Shown: one piece after another, positions 1-8,834 of the stretch
Layout: every line of letters begins with the position of its first letter
How positions within the stretch are numbered: position 1 is the first letter of the stretch
Assembly (NCBI RefSeq): GCF_003991585.1
Contig: NZ_PQSP01000006.1
Coordinates: forward strand, 92,637 to 156,636
DNA length: 64,000 nt
Origin: Saezia sanguinis
GTDB lineage: Bacteria; Pseudomonadota; Gammaproteobacteria; Burkholderiales; Burkholderiaceae_C
Direction: 5' to 3'
Translations under genes and position numbers: made by a program
The notes under the pieces: model-generated
The model's input: the letters and a program-made list of their open reading frames with translations, nothing else
What the model was told of the DNA's origin: nothing
The model's database searches: none

Positions 1-75
1 GCCACCTGCCTCAACACATATGCAGCGGCACATCCCGGCGCCAAAAATAAAACCGGCATACAGGAGCATGCATGA
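1..75 (+). CDS. C-terminal tail of an upstream gene, probably the ATPase of the zinc ABC importer (partial)
   Basis: Frame 1 is open from the window edge and stops with TGA at 73-75, overlapping the permease start in an ATGA arrangement. The 24 visible residues are a polar tail and carry no recognisable motif. The call rests on position: metal ABC importers of this class usually have the ATPase gene directly before the permease, and the 4-base overlap implies translational coupling. No ATPase signature is visible, so the identity is inferred. Confidence 0.45.
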   Translation, partial: ATCLNTYAAAHPGAKNKTGIQEHA

Positions 76-944
76 ACATGCTGGAATGGTTGGTTTCCCC
101 CTTTGCCGACTTCAGTTTCATGCGCCGGGCGCTTACCGGCTGTGTCGCACTCAGCCTGGGCAGCAGCCCGCTGGGTGTGCTGTTGTTGCTGCGCCGCATG
201 AGCCTGATGGGAGACGCCATGTCGCACGCCATTTTGCCCGGCGCTGCAGTGGGTTATCTGCTGTTCGGCCTGTCGCTGCCTGCCATGACGATTGGCGGCA
301 TTGCCGCCGGTTTGCTGGTTGCCTGCCTGGCCGGTGTGGTCACCCGCTACACAGTTCTGAAAGAAGATGCCAGCTTTGCGACGTTTTACCTGATTTCACT
401 GGCACTGGGCGTGCTGATCATCTCGCTGCGCGGTACCAGTGTCGACCTGCTGCATGTCCTGTTCGGTACCGTTTTATCACTGGATAACGCTACCTTGTTT
501 CTGGCCGCAGGCATTGCGACGCTTTCACTGCTGCTGCTGGCATTGTTGTACCGCCCTCTGATCATTCAGAGTTTTGACCCGAACTTTTTAATCACCAAAG
601 GGTGGTGGAATGCCCTGGCCTATGGTGCATTTTTGCTGTTGCTGGTGCTGAATCTGGTCGGCGGCTTTCACACCCTGGGCACGTTAATGGCTGTTGCCTT
701 CATGGTGCTGCCTGCTGCTGCGGCACGCTTCTGGGCGGCCACCGTTGCCAAACAGATGCTGGTTGCTGCCGCTGCAGGCGTGGCAGCAGGCTATATCGGG
801 CTGCTGATTTCTTACCATTTTGCAACCCCGGCTTCCCCTGCCATCGTGCTGACGCTGGGCGGTATTTACATTATTTCCATGTTCCTGGGGTTGCACAGTG
901 GTTTGCTGATACGGCCACCAAAAATACAACCAGGCCAAACATAA
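72..944 (+). CDS. znuB: Zinc/manganese ABC transporter permease, ZnuB-like
   Basis: This 290-residue membrane protein belongs to the ABC-3 metal permease family, which forms the inner-membrane channel of Zn/Mn/Fe importers. It is hydrophobic throughout, with about eight or nine predicted membrane segments. Near residues 40-58 it carries the family signature (RRMSLMGDAMSHAILPG), the cytoplasmic loop that touches the ATPase. The length matches the usual 260-290 residues. CAGGAG at 61-66 is a good ribosome site for the ATG at 72. It overlaps the upstream gene by 4 bases and is followed by the binding-protein gene, so the metal is inferred to be zinc from the histidine-rich partner. Manganese cannot be excluded from sequence. 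Confidence 0.9.
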   Translation: MNMLEWLVSPFADFSFMRRALTGCVALSLGSSPLGVLLLLRRMSLMGDAMSHAILPGAAVGYLLFGLSLPAMTIGGIAAGLLVACLAGVVTRYTVLKEDASFATFYLISLALGVLIISLRGTSVDLLHVLFGTVLSLDNATLFLAAGIATLSLLLLALLYRPLIIQSFDPNFLITKGWWNALAYGAFLLLLVLNLVGGFHTLGTLMAVAFMVLPAAAARFWAATVAKQMLVAAAAGVAAGYIGLLISYHFATPASPAIVLTLGGIYIISMFLGLHSGLLIRPPKIQPGQT

Positions 945-963
945 AACCATGGTTTCAAGACAT

Positions 964-983
964 GAGGGCGTGTTGATGCCCTC
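964..983 (+). other. Intercistronic hairpin between znuB and znuA
   Basis: GAGGGC at 964-969 pairs with GCCCTC at 978-983 across an 8-base loop, and a short T run (ATTTTT) follows at about 991. It resembles a weak terminator or an RNA-processing hairpin that could set znuA expression apart from znuB. Function is inferred only. Confidence 0.4.
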
Positions 984-1010
984 GCCGTTAATTTTTGCAA
1001 GGAAACTCAT

Positions 1011-1994
1011 ATGCATACACTTTCTTTACGCTTGCGCCTGATACTGCTGCTCTGCCTGTCTGTTCTGGTCATGGCGCCGTTGACAAAAGCACATGCCGAG
1101 CCGTTGAAAGTGGTTGCCAGTTTTTCTATCCTGTCAGATCTGGTGCAACAGATTGGCGGCGAGCAGGTGCAGATCAGCACCCTGGTTAAACCCGACAGCG
1201 ACGCCCACATGTACGAACCCACCGCACAGGATGCACGCCTGTTGTCTCAGGCCGATATCCTGTTTGTCAACGGCCTGGGGTTCGAGCCCTGGCTGCCCCG
1301 CCTGCGAAATGCTGCGGGCTTTGCCGGAACGGAAGTCGTTGTCTCCCAGGGCGTAATACCGCGCAGGTTGAATGACGAACATGACGATGCCCACGCTCAC
1401 AACCATGACGATCATGACCATGACCATGACCACGATGCGCACGACCATGGGGAGTTTGATCCGCATGCATGGCAGAACGTGGCCAATGCGATCATCTATG
1501 TTCGTAACATTGAAGCCGCACTGAGCCAAGCCGACCCTGCACATGCTGCCATTTATGCGCAACGCGCCCAGAACTACATCAAAGAGCTGCATCAGTTGGA
1601 GCGTGATATTCGCGATGCACTGGCAACCTTATCGCCCACACACCGCACGCTGGTCACCACACACGATTCTTTAGGCTACTTTGCACAAGCCTATGGACTG
1701 ACGCTGATTTCACCCATGGGGTTTTCCACCAGTACAGAACCTTCGGCTGCCGATATCGCACGGCTGATCGAGCAGATCCGATCACAGCAGGTTTGTGCCG
1801 TATTTCTGGAAAATGTCAGCAACCCTAAAATGATTCAGCGCATTGCACAGGAAACAGGCGCGGCCGTTGGCGGCACACTGTATTCCGATGCGCTTTCAGC
1901 ACCAGGCACGGCAGCCGACAGCTACATCGGCATGATGCGCAGCAATCTGACGGTTTTGATCAAGGCCCTGAGTGGCAAACTGATCACGTCATAA
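1011..1994 (+). CDS. znuA: Periplasmic zinc-binding protein of an ABC importer, ZnuA-like
   Basis: A 327-residue cluster A-I solute-binding protein that captures metal in the periplasm and delivers it to the permease. A signal peptide covers residues 1-29 (cleavage after AHA). Likely metal ligands are His66 (in SDAHMYEP), His152 (in DPHAW), His218 (in TTHDS) and an Asp near residue 293 (YSDALS). Between the first two ligands, residues 123-147 form a loop of alternating His and Asp, the hallmark of zinc-specific members; manganese binders usually lack it. AAGGAA sits just before the ATG at 1011. The gene is last in the transporter operon. ZnuA versus the related AztC type is not decided. Confidence 0.92.
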   Translation: MHTLSLRLRLILLLCLSVLVMAPLTKAHAEPLKVVASFSILSDLVQQIGGEQVQISTLVKPDSDAHMYEPTAQDARLLSQADILFVNGLGFEPWLPRLRNAAGFAGTEVVVSQGVIPRRLNDEHDDAHAHNHDDHDHDHDHDAHDHGEFDPHAWQNVANAIIYVRNIEAALSQADPAHAAIYAQRAQNYIKELHQLERDIRDALATLSPTHRTLVTTHDSLGYFAQAYGLTLISPMGFSTSTEPSAADIARLIEQIRSQQVCAVFLENVSNPKMIQRIAQETGAAVGGTLYSDALSAPGTAADSYIGMMRSNLTVLIKALSGKLITS

Positions 1995-2388
1995 CCATAC
2001 AGTGCCAATACATGTTCAGGGCCCATAAAATATGCGCACTTGTTGGATCGCAACCACACGCATGATAGACTGTACAAATTGACTCTCATCTGTTACCGCT
2101 GAATCCAATTTCTGTTGTCCATAACCAGAATCCCTTTGCGGCTCAGCGGCTAACTGTTTTTAACTCAAAATAACATGCGGCTATCTGAACTCAAATAAAA
2201 ACATGCCCCACATTCATTTCAAAAAATACCGGCAACCCGCTGCCAGGCCTCGCTTTCGTAAAATTCCGGTTTGCACTGCATTTCCTGCCCCGCTGAGCCT
2301 ACAATACTGAATATTGCGCGCAGGTTTTTAAGGTCTTTTCATAAAACCTCGACAAATAGACCTCTTTTTCTTTTAGAATCATAGGGTT
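1995..2388. other. Intergenic region between znuA and the mrp operon
   Basis: No open reading frame with coding character was found here. The region should hold the mrp promoter, but I could not pick convincing -35/-10 boxes. The last 70 bases contain the paired hairpin arms listed separately. Confidence 0.6.
2322..2374 (+). promoter_or_regulatory. Possible attenuator-like leader of the mrp operon
   Basis: Two stems share this segment. AGGTTTT (2322-2328) pairs with AAAACCT (2343-2349). AGGTCT (2331-2336), which lies in the loop of the first stem, pairs with AGACCT (2358-2363). The second stem is followed directly by a T-rich run at 2365-2374, only 15 bases before the mrpA start. The arms interleave, so the stems would compete or form a pseudoknot. 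This is the layout of a transcription attenuator, but stems of 6-7 bases are short and chance is possible. Confidence 0.35.
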
Positions 2389-5300
2389 ATGCTAACCTCC
2401 CTGGCCACCCTCATTATCCTCCCGTTTGCTGGAAGTCTGGTTGCAGCGTTGCTGCCAACCAATTCCCGCAATATGGAAGCATTCCTGTCCGGGATGATTG
2501 CGCTGATATGCGTGGTGCAGGTGGCTCTGTTTTTCCCTGACGTGTCTTCAGGAACGGTGTTGCGGCAGGAAATCCTCTGGATTCCCTCACTTGGCATCAA
2601 CCTGACATTCCGGATGGATGGCTTCACCTGGCTGTTTGCCATGCTGATTTTTGGCATTGGCGCTTTGGTGACATTGTATGCCCGCTACTACATGTCACCA
2701 CAAGACCCGGTGGCGCGTTTTTTCTCTTTCTTCCTGGCTTTCATGGGTGCCATGTCCGGGGTTGTGCTGTCCGGCAACCTGATTCAGCTGGTGTTGTTCT
2801 GGGAGCTCACCAGTCTGTTTTCATTTCTGCTGATTGGTTACTGGTACCACCGGCGTGACGCCCGCAACGGTGCCCGCATGGCACTGACTGTGACCGGGCT
2901 GGGGGGCTTCTGCCTGCTGGCAGGTGTTCTGATTCTGGGGCAGATTGTTGGCAGCTTTGATATGGATACGGTGCTGGCCGCCGGTAACATCATACGCAAA
3001 CATCCTCTTTATACACCCATGCTGGTGCTGATCCTGCTGGGTGCATTCACCAAGAGCGCCCAGTTTCCATTCCAGTTCTGGCTGCCCCGTGCCATGGCCG
3101 CGCCCACGCCTGTATCGGCCTACCTGCACTCAGCCACCATGGTCAAAGCCGGAATTTACCTGATGGCGCGCCTGTGGCCGGTACTTTCCGGCACGGATGA
3201 ATGGTTCTGGCTGGTGGCTGGCACCGGGGCATTCACGCTGCTGCTGGGAGGCTATGCCGCCACATTCCAAAATGACCTGAAAGGCTTGCTGGCATACTCC
3301 ACCATTTCCCACCTGGGCCTGATCACGCTGCTGCTGGGCCTTAACAGCAACATGGCTGCTGTTGCGGCGGTATTTCATACCATCAACCACGCCATTTTCA
3401 AAGCCTCTTTGTTCATGGCAGCCGGCATCATCGACCATGAAACCGGTACACGCGATATGCGTAAACTCAACGGCCTGATCAAAGCCATGCCGATTACCGG
3501 TGCGCTTTCGCTGGTTGCCAGCGCGGCCATGGCAGGTGTGCCGCTGCTCAACGGTTTTCTGTCCAAAGAAATGTTTTTTGCCGAAACGGCTTACCTGGAC
3601 GCCTCGCCCTGGCTGTCATGGGGCATGCCGCTCATTGCCACCGTGGCCAGCGTTTTCAGCGTGGCATATTCCTTGCGCTTTACCGTTGACGTATTTTTTG
3701 GTCCGGCCCCCATGGGGCTGCCGCATGAGCCGCATGAACCTACCCGCTGGATGCGTGTGCCGATTGAATTCCTGGTGTGTCTGTGTCTGATCATCGGTAT
3801 TGCACCTTCGCTGTCGATCGGGCCGGTTCTGGCAACGGCGGCCGCACCGGTGGTCGGGGGCACACTGCCAGCCTACAGCCTGGCCATCTGGCATGGTTTC
3901 AATGTCCCATTGACCATGAGCCTGGTCGCGATGGCAGGCGGTATTTATTTCTACCTGATATTGCACCGGCAAATCAAACTGGGGGTGTTTGCCGGTGTTC
4001 CCCTGATCGGATGGGTGAACGGACAGCGCTTATTTACCAGGTTGCTGGCATCGCTGACTTACATGGGCAAACAAATGACGCTGATGCTCAGTACCAAAAG
4101 GCTGCAGGCCCAAATTGCCCTGATGCTGTTTGTGGTGCTGGCCGCCGGCCTGTCGCCTCTTTGGATCAACGGGGAAGGCTTGCGCCTGACTTTGGGTGAG
4201 CGGGAGCAGCAGCCGTTTTCATTTGTCTTTGCCATGCTGTGGGTGGTGGGCGTCTCGTGTGCACTGGGGGCTGCCTGGCAAGCCAAATTCCATCGCCTGG
4301 CATCGCTGGCTATGCTCGGCATGACCGGGCTGGTTACCTGTCTGACATTTGTCTGGTTTTCCGCACCAGACCTGGCATTGACCCAGTTAACCGTGGAAGT
4401 GGTCACAACCATTCTGATTTTGCTGGGGTTACGCTGGCTGCCCAAGCAGGTGGCTGACCCCGACCACATGAGCAACATTTTTGTTCGTGCCAGGCGAACC
4501 CGCGACCTGATTGTTTCTTTGCTGGTTGGTGCATGCGTGACAGTTCTGGCGTTTGCCATGATGACGCACTCTTCCAGTGATCCGCTGGCTGCCAATTTCT
4601 TCTTGCAACATGCGTTGCCTGAAGGAGGCGGCACCAACGTCGTCAATGTCATGCTGGTTGATTTCCGCGGCTTTGACACCATGGGAGAAATTGTGGTGCT
4701 GGGCATTGTGGCTTTGACCGTATATGCGCTGCTGCGGCGCTTCCGGCCCGCCAAAGAAAGCACATACATTCCGGCACAGCAAAGCACGGCCCCTGCAGAT
4801 ATTTCATCGGATGTAGAGAACCCGGCCCAGGCCAAGGATACCGCATTGGGCTACCTGATGGTTCCTGCGGTTCTGGTGCGACTGGTATTGCCGATTGCCA
4901 CGGTGGTATCCGTGTACTTCCTGCTGCGCGGCCACAACGAACCCGGCGGCGGTTTCATTGGTGGTTTGATTTTTGCGGCAGCTTTCATCATGCAGTACAT
5001 GATTGCAGGCACCCAGTGGGTGGAAGCACGGATGAAACTCTATCCCCAGCAGTTGATCAGTTTGGGCATTCTGCTGGCGTTGCTGACAGGTTTGGGAGCC
5101 ATTGCGGTCGGCTATCCTTTCCTGACCACACATGCCCCGCATTTCCATATTCCACTGATTGGCGATATTCATGTGCCCAGCGCGATGTTTTTTGACATTG
5201 GTGTCTATCTGCTGGTGATTGGTGCCACCATTTTGATCCTGACGGCGTTGTCTCACCAGTCTGTGCGTGGTCGCCGGGCACGCGAAACCGAGGTGGAAGA

Positions 5301-5394
5301 ACGCCTGGCCCGTGACGCGGAAAGCACGGACAGCAAACTGGTGCCAGACAGCATGCTGGCCACACCCGACTCTGAACTGAAGGAAACCGCCTGA
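2389..5394 (+). CDS. mrpA: Mrp/Mnh-type Na+(K+)/H+ antiporter, fused A and B subunits
   Basis: A 1001-residue polytopic protein and the largest subunit of the multi-subunit cation/proton antiporter, related to complex I NuoL. Residues to about 800 are MrpA: the proton-pathway glutamate is Glu139 (in FWELTS) and the conserved lysine is Lys222, followed by the family signature [19 protein letters not shown]. From about residue 821 a complete MrpB domain follows ([13 protein letters not shown] motif). Such A+B fusions are normal in proteobacterial PhaAB-type operons. The ATG at 2389 has only a weak AGGG ribosome site. The end overlaps mrpC by one base (TGATG). Confidence 0.95.
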   Translation: MLTSLATLIILPFAGSLVAALLPTNSRNMEAFLSGMIALICVVQVALFFPDVSSGTVLRQEILWIPSLGINLTFRMDGFTWLFAMLIFGIGALVTLYARYYMSPQDPVARFFSFFLAFMGAMSGVVLSGNLIQLVLFWELTSLFSFLLIGYWYHRRDARNGARMALTVTGLGGFCLLAGVLILGQIVGSFDMDTVLAAGNIIRKHPLYTPMLVLILLGAFTKSAQFPFQFWLPRAMAAPTPVSAYLHSATMVKAGIYLMARLWPVLSGTDEWFWLVAGTGAFTLLLGGYAATFQNDLKGLLAYSTISHLGLITLLLGLNSNMAAVAAVFHTINHAIFKASLFMAAGIIDHETGTRDMRKLNGLIKAMPITGALSLVASAAMAGVPLLNGFLSKEMFFAETAYLDASPWLSWGMPLIATVASVFSVAYSLRFTVDVFFGPAPMGLPHEPHEPTRWMRVPIEFLVCLCLIIGIAPSLSIGPVLATAAAPVVGGTLPAYSLAIWHGFNVPLTMSLVAMAGGIYFYLILHRQIKLGVFAGVPLIGWVNGQRLFTRLLASLTYMGKQMTLMLSTKRLQAQIALMLFVVLAAGLSPLWINGEGLRLTLGEREQQPFSFVFAMLWVVGVSCALGAAWQAKFHRLASLAMLGMTGLVTCLTFVWFSAPDLALTQLTVEVVTTILILLGLRWLPKQVADPDHMSNIFVRARRTRDLIVSLLVGACVTVLAFAMMTHSSSDPLAANFFLQHALPEGGGTNVVNVMLVDFRGFDTMGEIVVLGIVALTVYALLRRFRPAKESTYIPAQQSTAPADISSDVENPAQAKDTALGYLMVPAVLVRLVLPIATVVSVYFLLRGHNEPGGGFIGGLIFAAAFIMQYMIAGTQWVEARMKLYPQQLISLGILLALLTGLGAIAVGYPFLTTHAPHFHIPLIGDIHVPSAMFFDIGVYLLVIGATILILTALSHQSVRGRRARETEVEERLARDAESTDSKLVPDSMLATPDSELKETA

Positions 5395-5777
5395 TGGAAA
5401 TCACCCTGTCCCTGGCCATTGGCATGCTAACCGCTTCGGGCGTCTGGCTGATCCTGCGCCCGCGTACCTATCAGGTCATTATCGGGCTGTCGCTGATTTC
5501 ATATGCCGTCAATTTGTTCTTATTCAGTTCCGGGCGCCTGATTCTGAACCGTGCACCGGTGCTACTGGAAGATGTACCGCAAACGCTGGAATACTATACC
5601 GACCCGATTCCACAGGCGCTCGTGCTGACCGCCATTGTGATCGGATTTGCCACCACCGCTCTTTTCCTGGTTGTCCTGATGGCAGCCCGCGGCTTCAACG
5701 GCAACGACCATGTGGATGGAACCGATACACTGCAAGAACCTGAACAGCGCGACAAAACACAGGAGCGCAGCCAATGA
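5394..5777 (+). CDS. mrpC: Mrp antiporter subunit C (NuoK-like)
   Basis: A 127-residue protein with three membrane helices, homologous to NuoK/MnhC. It includes the typical stretch TDPIPQALVLTAIVIGFATT, in which the motif DPIPQALVLTAIVI is nearly invariant in MrpC. The polar C-terminal tail is unremarkable. It starts inside the mrpA stop (TGATG) and ends in an ATGA overlap with mrpD, so translation is coupled on both sides. It acts within the membrane complex, where it probably helps form the proton path; the role is known from the family and not visible here. Confidence 0.94.
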   Translation: MEITLSLAIGMLTASGVWLILRPRTYQVIIGLSLISYAVNLFLFSSGRLILNRAPVLLEDVPQTLEYYTDPIPQALVLTAIVIGFATTALFLVVLMAARGFNGNDHVDGTDTLQEPEQRDKTQERSQ

Positions 5778-7513
5778 TTGCATGGCTTGAGTACAGCATG
5801 CCACACCTGATTGTGGCCCCGATACTGTTGCCGATGTTCACGGCAGCCGTACTGGTGGCTGTACGCGAAAAGCACAGAAGCGCCCGTTCATTCATCAACA
5901 TTCTGGCCTGCCTGCTCAACGTGCTGGTTGCCTGCGCGCTGGTTTACTGGGTCAAAGAGCGCGATGCCTCCAGCGCTTATGGCGTGTATCTGCCATCCAA
6001 CTGGGATGTCCCCTTTGGCATTTCATTGCTGGTAGACCGTTTTTCCGCCATGATGCTGCTGGTTGCCAGCATCATCGGCCTGAGTACGGCACTGTATGCC
6101 GTTGCCCGCTGGGACCGTGCCGGTGTGCATTTCCAGACGCTGTTTCAAGTACAGCTCATGGGCATCAATGGCGCTTTTTTAACTGCCGACCTGTTTAACC
6201 TGTTCGTATTTTTTGAAATCCTGCTGGCTGCCTCTTATGGCCTGGTTCTGCATGGATCAGGCCCCAACAGGGTACGCGCCGGGCTGCACTACATTGCCAT
6301 CAACCTGGTCGCATCCTTTTTCTTTCTGATTGGTGTGGCACTGATTTACAACGTCACCGGCACCCTCAGCTTTGCCGAAATTGCCCAGCGCCTGCAGGTG
6401 GTCAACCGTGCAGGGCACGAGCTGCTGTATATTGGTTTCGGTGTTCTGGCGGTGGCTTTTCTGGCCAAGGCTGCGATGTGGCCATTGAACTTCTGGCTGG
6501 TATCGGCATACAGCAGCGCCAGCGCACCGTCCAGCGCGGTCTTCGCTATTTTGACCAAGGTCGGCCTGTATGTGATTTTGCGGCTGTCCTCGCTGTTTTT
6601 CTCATCCCCGGCTGTTGGGGAGGATCAGTGGTTTGGCAGTACCTGGCTGACCTATGGCGGCATGATGACATTGGTTTTCGGCATGGTCGGTATTCTTTCC
6701 ACTATACGCCCGTCCCGCCTGGCGGCTTATGCCACGCTGGTTTCTTCGGGCACCATCATGATGGCCATCAGCTTTGGACAGTTGTCGCTGACCAGCGCTG
6801 CACTGTATTATTTGCCCGGCTCTACGCTGGCTGTGGCTGCATTCTTTTTGATTGCAGAGCTCATTGAACGCTCCCGCTCCCCAGAAGATGCTGAACAGCG
6901 CGCAGCGGAAGACGAAGAGGACCGCCTGGTCTTTAACTTGGCAGAGCTTGAGCTGGAAGAAAAGCAGAATGCCAACCTCGATGAACGTGAAGAGGCCATC
7001 ATTGGCCGGGCTATCCCTGCAGCCATTGCATTTTTAGGTGTCACTTTTGCCTGCTGTGCATTGCTGATTGCCGGCCTGCCACCCTTGGCCGGGTTCATTG
7101 CCAAGTTTGCCATGCTCAATGCCCTGATCAATCCGTCAGGAGCCGGCAGCCTGAATGTGATCGCCACGGACAGTGTCCGCTGGGTGGCGCTGGCGCTGAT
7201 TATCGTCTCAGGCCTGTTCGCATTGATCAGCTTTTCCCGTGCCGGTATCCGCTACTTCTGGTCTCCGGTTAACCGCACTGCGCCACGCCTGCGTATCATC
7301 GAAAGCATTCCCATTGTGATTTTGCTTGCTGCGTGTGTGCTGCTGACCATGCGTGCAGAGATCAGCCTGCGCTATACCTATGCGACATCTGCCGCACTGT
7401 ACCAGCCTGCAGATTACATTCGGGCGGTCATGTCCACCCGGCCGATTCCCAGCCCAACCAATCAGGAGCGCCTGACGGCGCCAGCAACGCCTGCTGCGGA
7501 GGTTGCGCCATGA
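5774..7513 (+). CDS. mrpD: Mrp antiporter subunit D (NuoM/N-like)
   Basis: A 579-residue polytopic subunit homologous to NuoM/NuoN, with a proton-antiporter core from about residue 100 to 350. Core motifs include FNLFVFFEILLAASYGL and KAAMWPLNFWLVSAYSSASAPSSA, which hold the conserved Glu and Lys of the proton channel. A long charged loop (about residues 370-415, rich in Glu and Asp) interrupts the last membrane segments. It overlaps both mrpC and mrpE by 4 bases (ATGA). Its presence with a fused MrpA marks a complete antiporter, used for Na+, K+ or pH homeostasis. Confidence 0.95.
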   Translation: MIAWLEYSMPHLIVAPILLPMFTAAVLVAVREKHRSARSFINILACLLNVLVACALVYWVKERDASSAYGVYLPSNWDVPFGISLLVDRFSAMMLLVASIIGLSTALYAVARWDRAGVHFQTLFQVQLMGINGAFLTADLFNLFVFFEILLAASYGLVLHGSGPNRVRAGLHYIAINLVASFFFLIGVALIYNVTGTLSFAEIAQRLQVVNRAGHELLYIGFGVLAVAFLAKAAMWPLNFWLVSAYSSASAPSSAVFAILTKVGLYVILRLSSLFFSSPAVGEDQWFGSTWLTYGGMMTLVFGMVGILSTIRPSRLAAYATLVSSGTIMMAISFGQLSLTSAALYYLPGSTLAVAAFFLIAELIERSRSPEDAEQRAAEDEEDRLVFNLAELELEEKQNANLDEREEAIIGRAIPAAIAFLGVTFACCALLIAGLPPLAGFIAKFAMLNALINPSGAGSLNVIATDSVRWVALALIIVSGLFALISFSRAGIRYFWSPVNRTAPRLRIIESIPIVILLAACVLLTMRAEISLRYTYATSAALYQPADYIRAVMSTRPIPSPTNQERLTAPATPAAEVAP

Positions 7514-8010
7514 AAAAGGTTATTCACACCCTGTTCCCGGCCCCCTGGCTTTCCGTTGCGCTGGCACTGATGTGGCTGGTATTGAACCACTCGCTGAGCC
7601 GGGGCCATATTGCACTGGCGATTATTCTGGGCTGGTTTGTGCCGGTTTTCACTGCCTCTTTGCGCCCCACACCGATTACCATCCAACACCCGCTGGTGGC
7701 ATTGAAACTGTTTCTGACGGTAGGCTATGACGTGATTGTCTCCAACATCGTGGTCGCCACAGCGGCTGCAAAATTCGGAAAAAGAAAACCTTCCGGAGAC
7801 TTTATCCGGGTGCCGCTTGAATTGAGTGATCCCAACGGGCTCACTGCCCTGGCGGCCATTTGCACCGTTATTCCCGGCACCATCTGGTCTGAACTGGCGC
7901 TGGACCGCAGTGCCGTACTGATTCATGTTTTTGATTTAAAAAATCCGCAGGCTGAAATCATCCGTTTCAAAAACCGCTATGAAAAGCCGTTAATGGAGAT
8001 ATTTCAATGA
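7510..8010 (+). CDS. mrpE: Mrp antiporter subunit E
   Basis: A 166-residue MnhE-family protein. The reading frame is open further upstream, but the ATG at 7510 (ATGA overlap with the mrpD stop) gives the normal family length and start. Two or three N-terminal membrane helices precede a cytoplasmic domain with the family stretch LTALAAICTVIPGTIW. It belongs to the antiporter complex and is needed for full activity in characterised systems. It overlaps mrpF by 4 bases. Confidence 0.93.
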   Translation: MKKVIHTLFPAPWLSVALALMWLVLNHSLSRGHIALAIILGWFVPVFTASLRPTPITIQHPLVALKLFLTVGYDVIVSNIVVATAAAKFGKRKPSGDFIRVPLELSDPNGLTALAAICTVIPGTIWSELALDRSAVLIHVFDLKNPQAEIIRFKNRYEKPLMEIFQ

Positions 8011-8300
8011 CGTCGATTGTTCTTCCTGAATTTTTGAGCTGGGTCGTTCACATCACACTGGGCTGTTACGCCGCAGCCATGGTAATCAGCCTGTTCCGGC
8101 TGTTTGTCGGCCCTTCATCGCAGGACCGGATTTTGGCGGCAGACTTCATCTATAACATTGCCATGCTGGTGATTCTGGTGTTAGGCATTCGTTACAGCAG
8201 CGCCATGTATTTTGAAGTGGCATTGCTGATTGCCATTTTTGGTTTTGTCAGCTCCACGGCCATGGCCAAATTCCTGTTGCGCGGCGAGGTGATCGAATGA
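8007..8300 (+). CDS. mrpF: Mrp antiporter subunit F
   Basis: A 97-residue protein with three membrane helices, of the MnhF family. The conserved GPSSQDRILAADFIYN segment lies around residues 36-51, with an aspartate typical of the family. It has ATGA overlaps with mrpE and mrpG. Structural work on Mrp complexes places MrpF near the cation path; here that is family knowledge only. Confidence 0.93.
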   Translation: MTSIVLPEFLSWVVHITLGCYAAAMVISLFRLFVGPSSQDRILAADFIYNIAMLVILVLGIRYSSAMYFEVALLIAIFGFVSSTAMAKFLLRGEVIE

Positions 8301-8716
8301 GCCAGGAAATCGTTATACCTCTGTGGATTCAAATTGCCGTTGCCTGCCCGCTGCTGATCAGCGCTGTTTTCACCATACTGGGCGCTTTGGGGTTGCTGCG
8401 GTTTGATAATTTTTACCTGCGCATGCACCCTACAGCCATTGTTTTTACACTGGGGGCCTGGTGTGTTTGTATTGCGGTGCTGATCTTTTTTACCGCCACG
8501 CAGGCGCGTCCGGCTTTATATGCCTGGCTGATTGTCGTCATGCTGGCCATTACGATTCCGATTACCACTGTGGTATTGGCACGTGCAGTCCTGTTCCGAA
8601 AACGCCAAGAAGGGCTGCCGGCACCTGCATCGCTGAGCTATACCATCGTACTGGGTGACATGGCCCCTATGCCCGATAGTGAACAGGGCGCGGACACGCA
8701 GACCGAAGACCTGTAA
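8297..8716 (+). CDS. mrpG: Mrp antiporter subunit G
   Basis: A 139-residue MnhG-family protein with three membrane helices. The family motif LLRFDNFYLRMHPTAI is present at about residues 33-48. The C-terminal 35 residues are a polar extension with no recognised motif. It is the last gene of the operon, starting in an ATGA overlap with mrpF. The convergent autotransporter gene lies beyond a hairpin at 8741-8780. Confidence 0.93.
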   Translation: MSQEIVIPLWIQIAVACPLLISAVFTILGALGLLRFDNFYLRMHPTAIVFTLGAWCVCIAVLIFFTATQARPALYAWLIVVMLAITIPITTVVLARAVLFRKRQEGLPAPASLSYTIVLGDMAPMPDSEQGADTQTEDL

Positions 8717-8730
8717 TACTGCAAAATACC

Positions 8731-8780
8731 GCAAACAAAACAGAGCACCCTTGCCTATTGGTATTGGCTTGGATGCTCTG
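8731..8780 (-). terminator. Rho-independent terminator of the autotransporter gene, possibly also stopping mrp transcripts
   Basis: CAGAGCACCC (8741-8750) pairs with GGATGCTCTG (8771-8780) with one mismatch. On the minus strand the stem is followed by TTTTGTTT (8733-8740), the tract expected for the gene ending at 8835. There is no good T run for the plus strand, so it would act there only as a hairpin. Confidence 0.7.
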
Positions 8781-8834
8781 CCTTTGCCTTGGTGACTACT
8801 TGTGCCCAAACGCTTTTCAGGCACGTCCCCTAAG

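Noticed and set aside
1378..1446. Short tandem-like repeats (GACCATGAC units)
   Set aside because: They encode the His/Asp metal loop of ZnuA in frame; a coding repeat, not a separate element.
4059..4835. Open frame of 258 codons opposite mrpA
   Set aside because: Shadow of the fused antiporter gene; Ser/Thr/Arg-rich with no domain.
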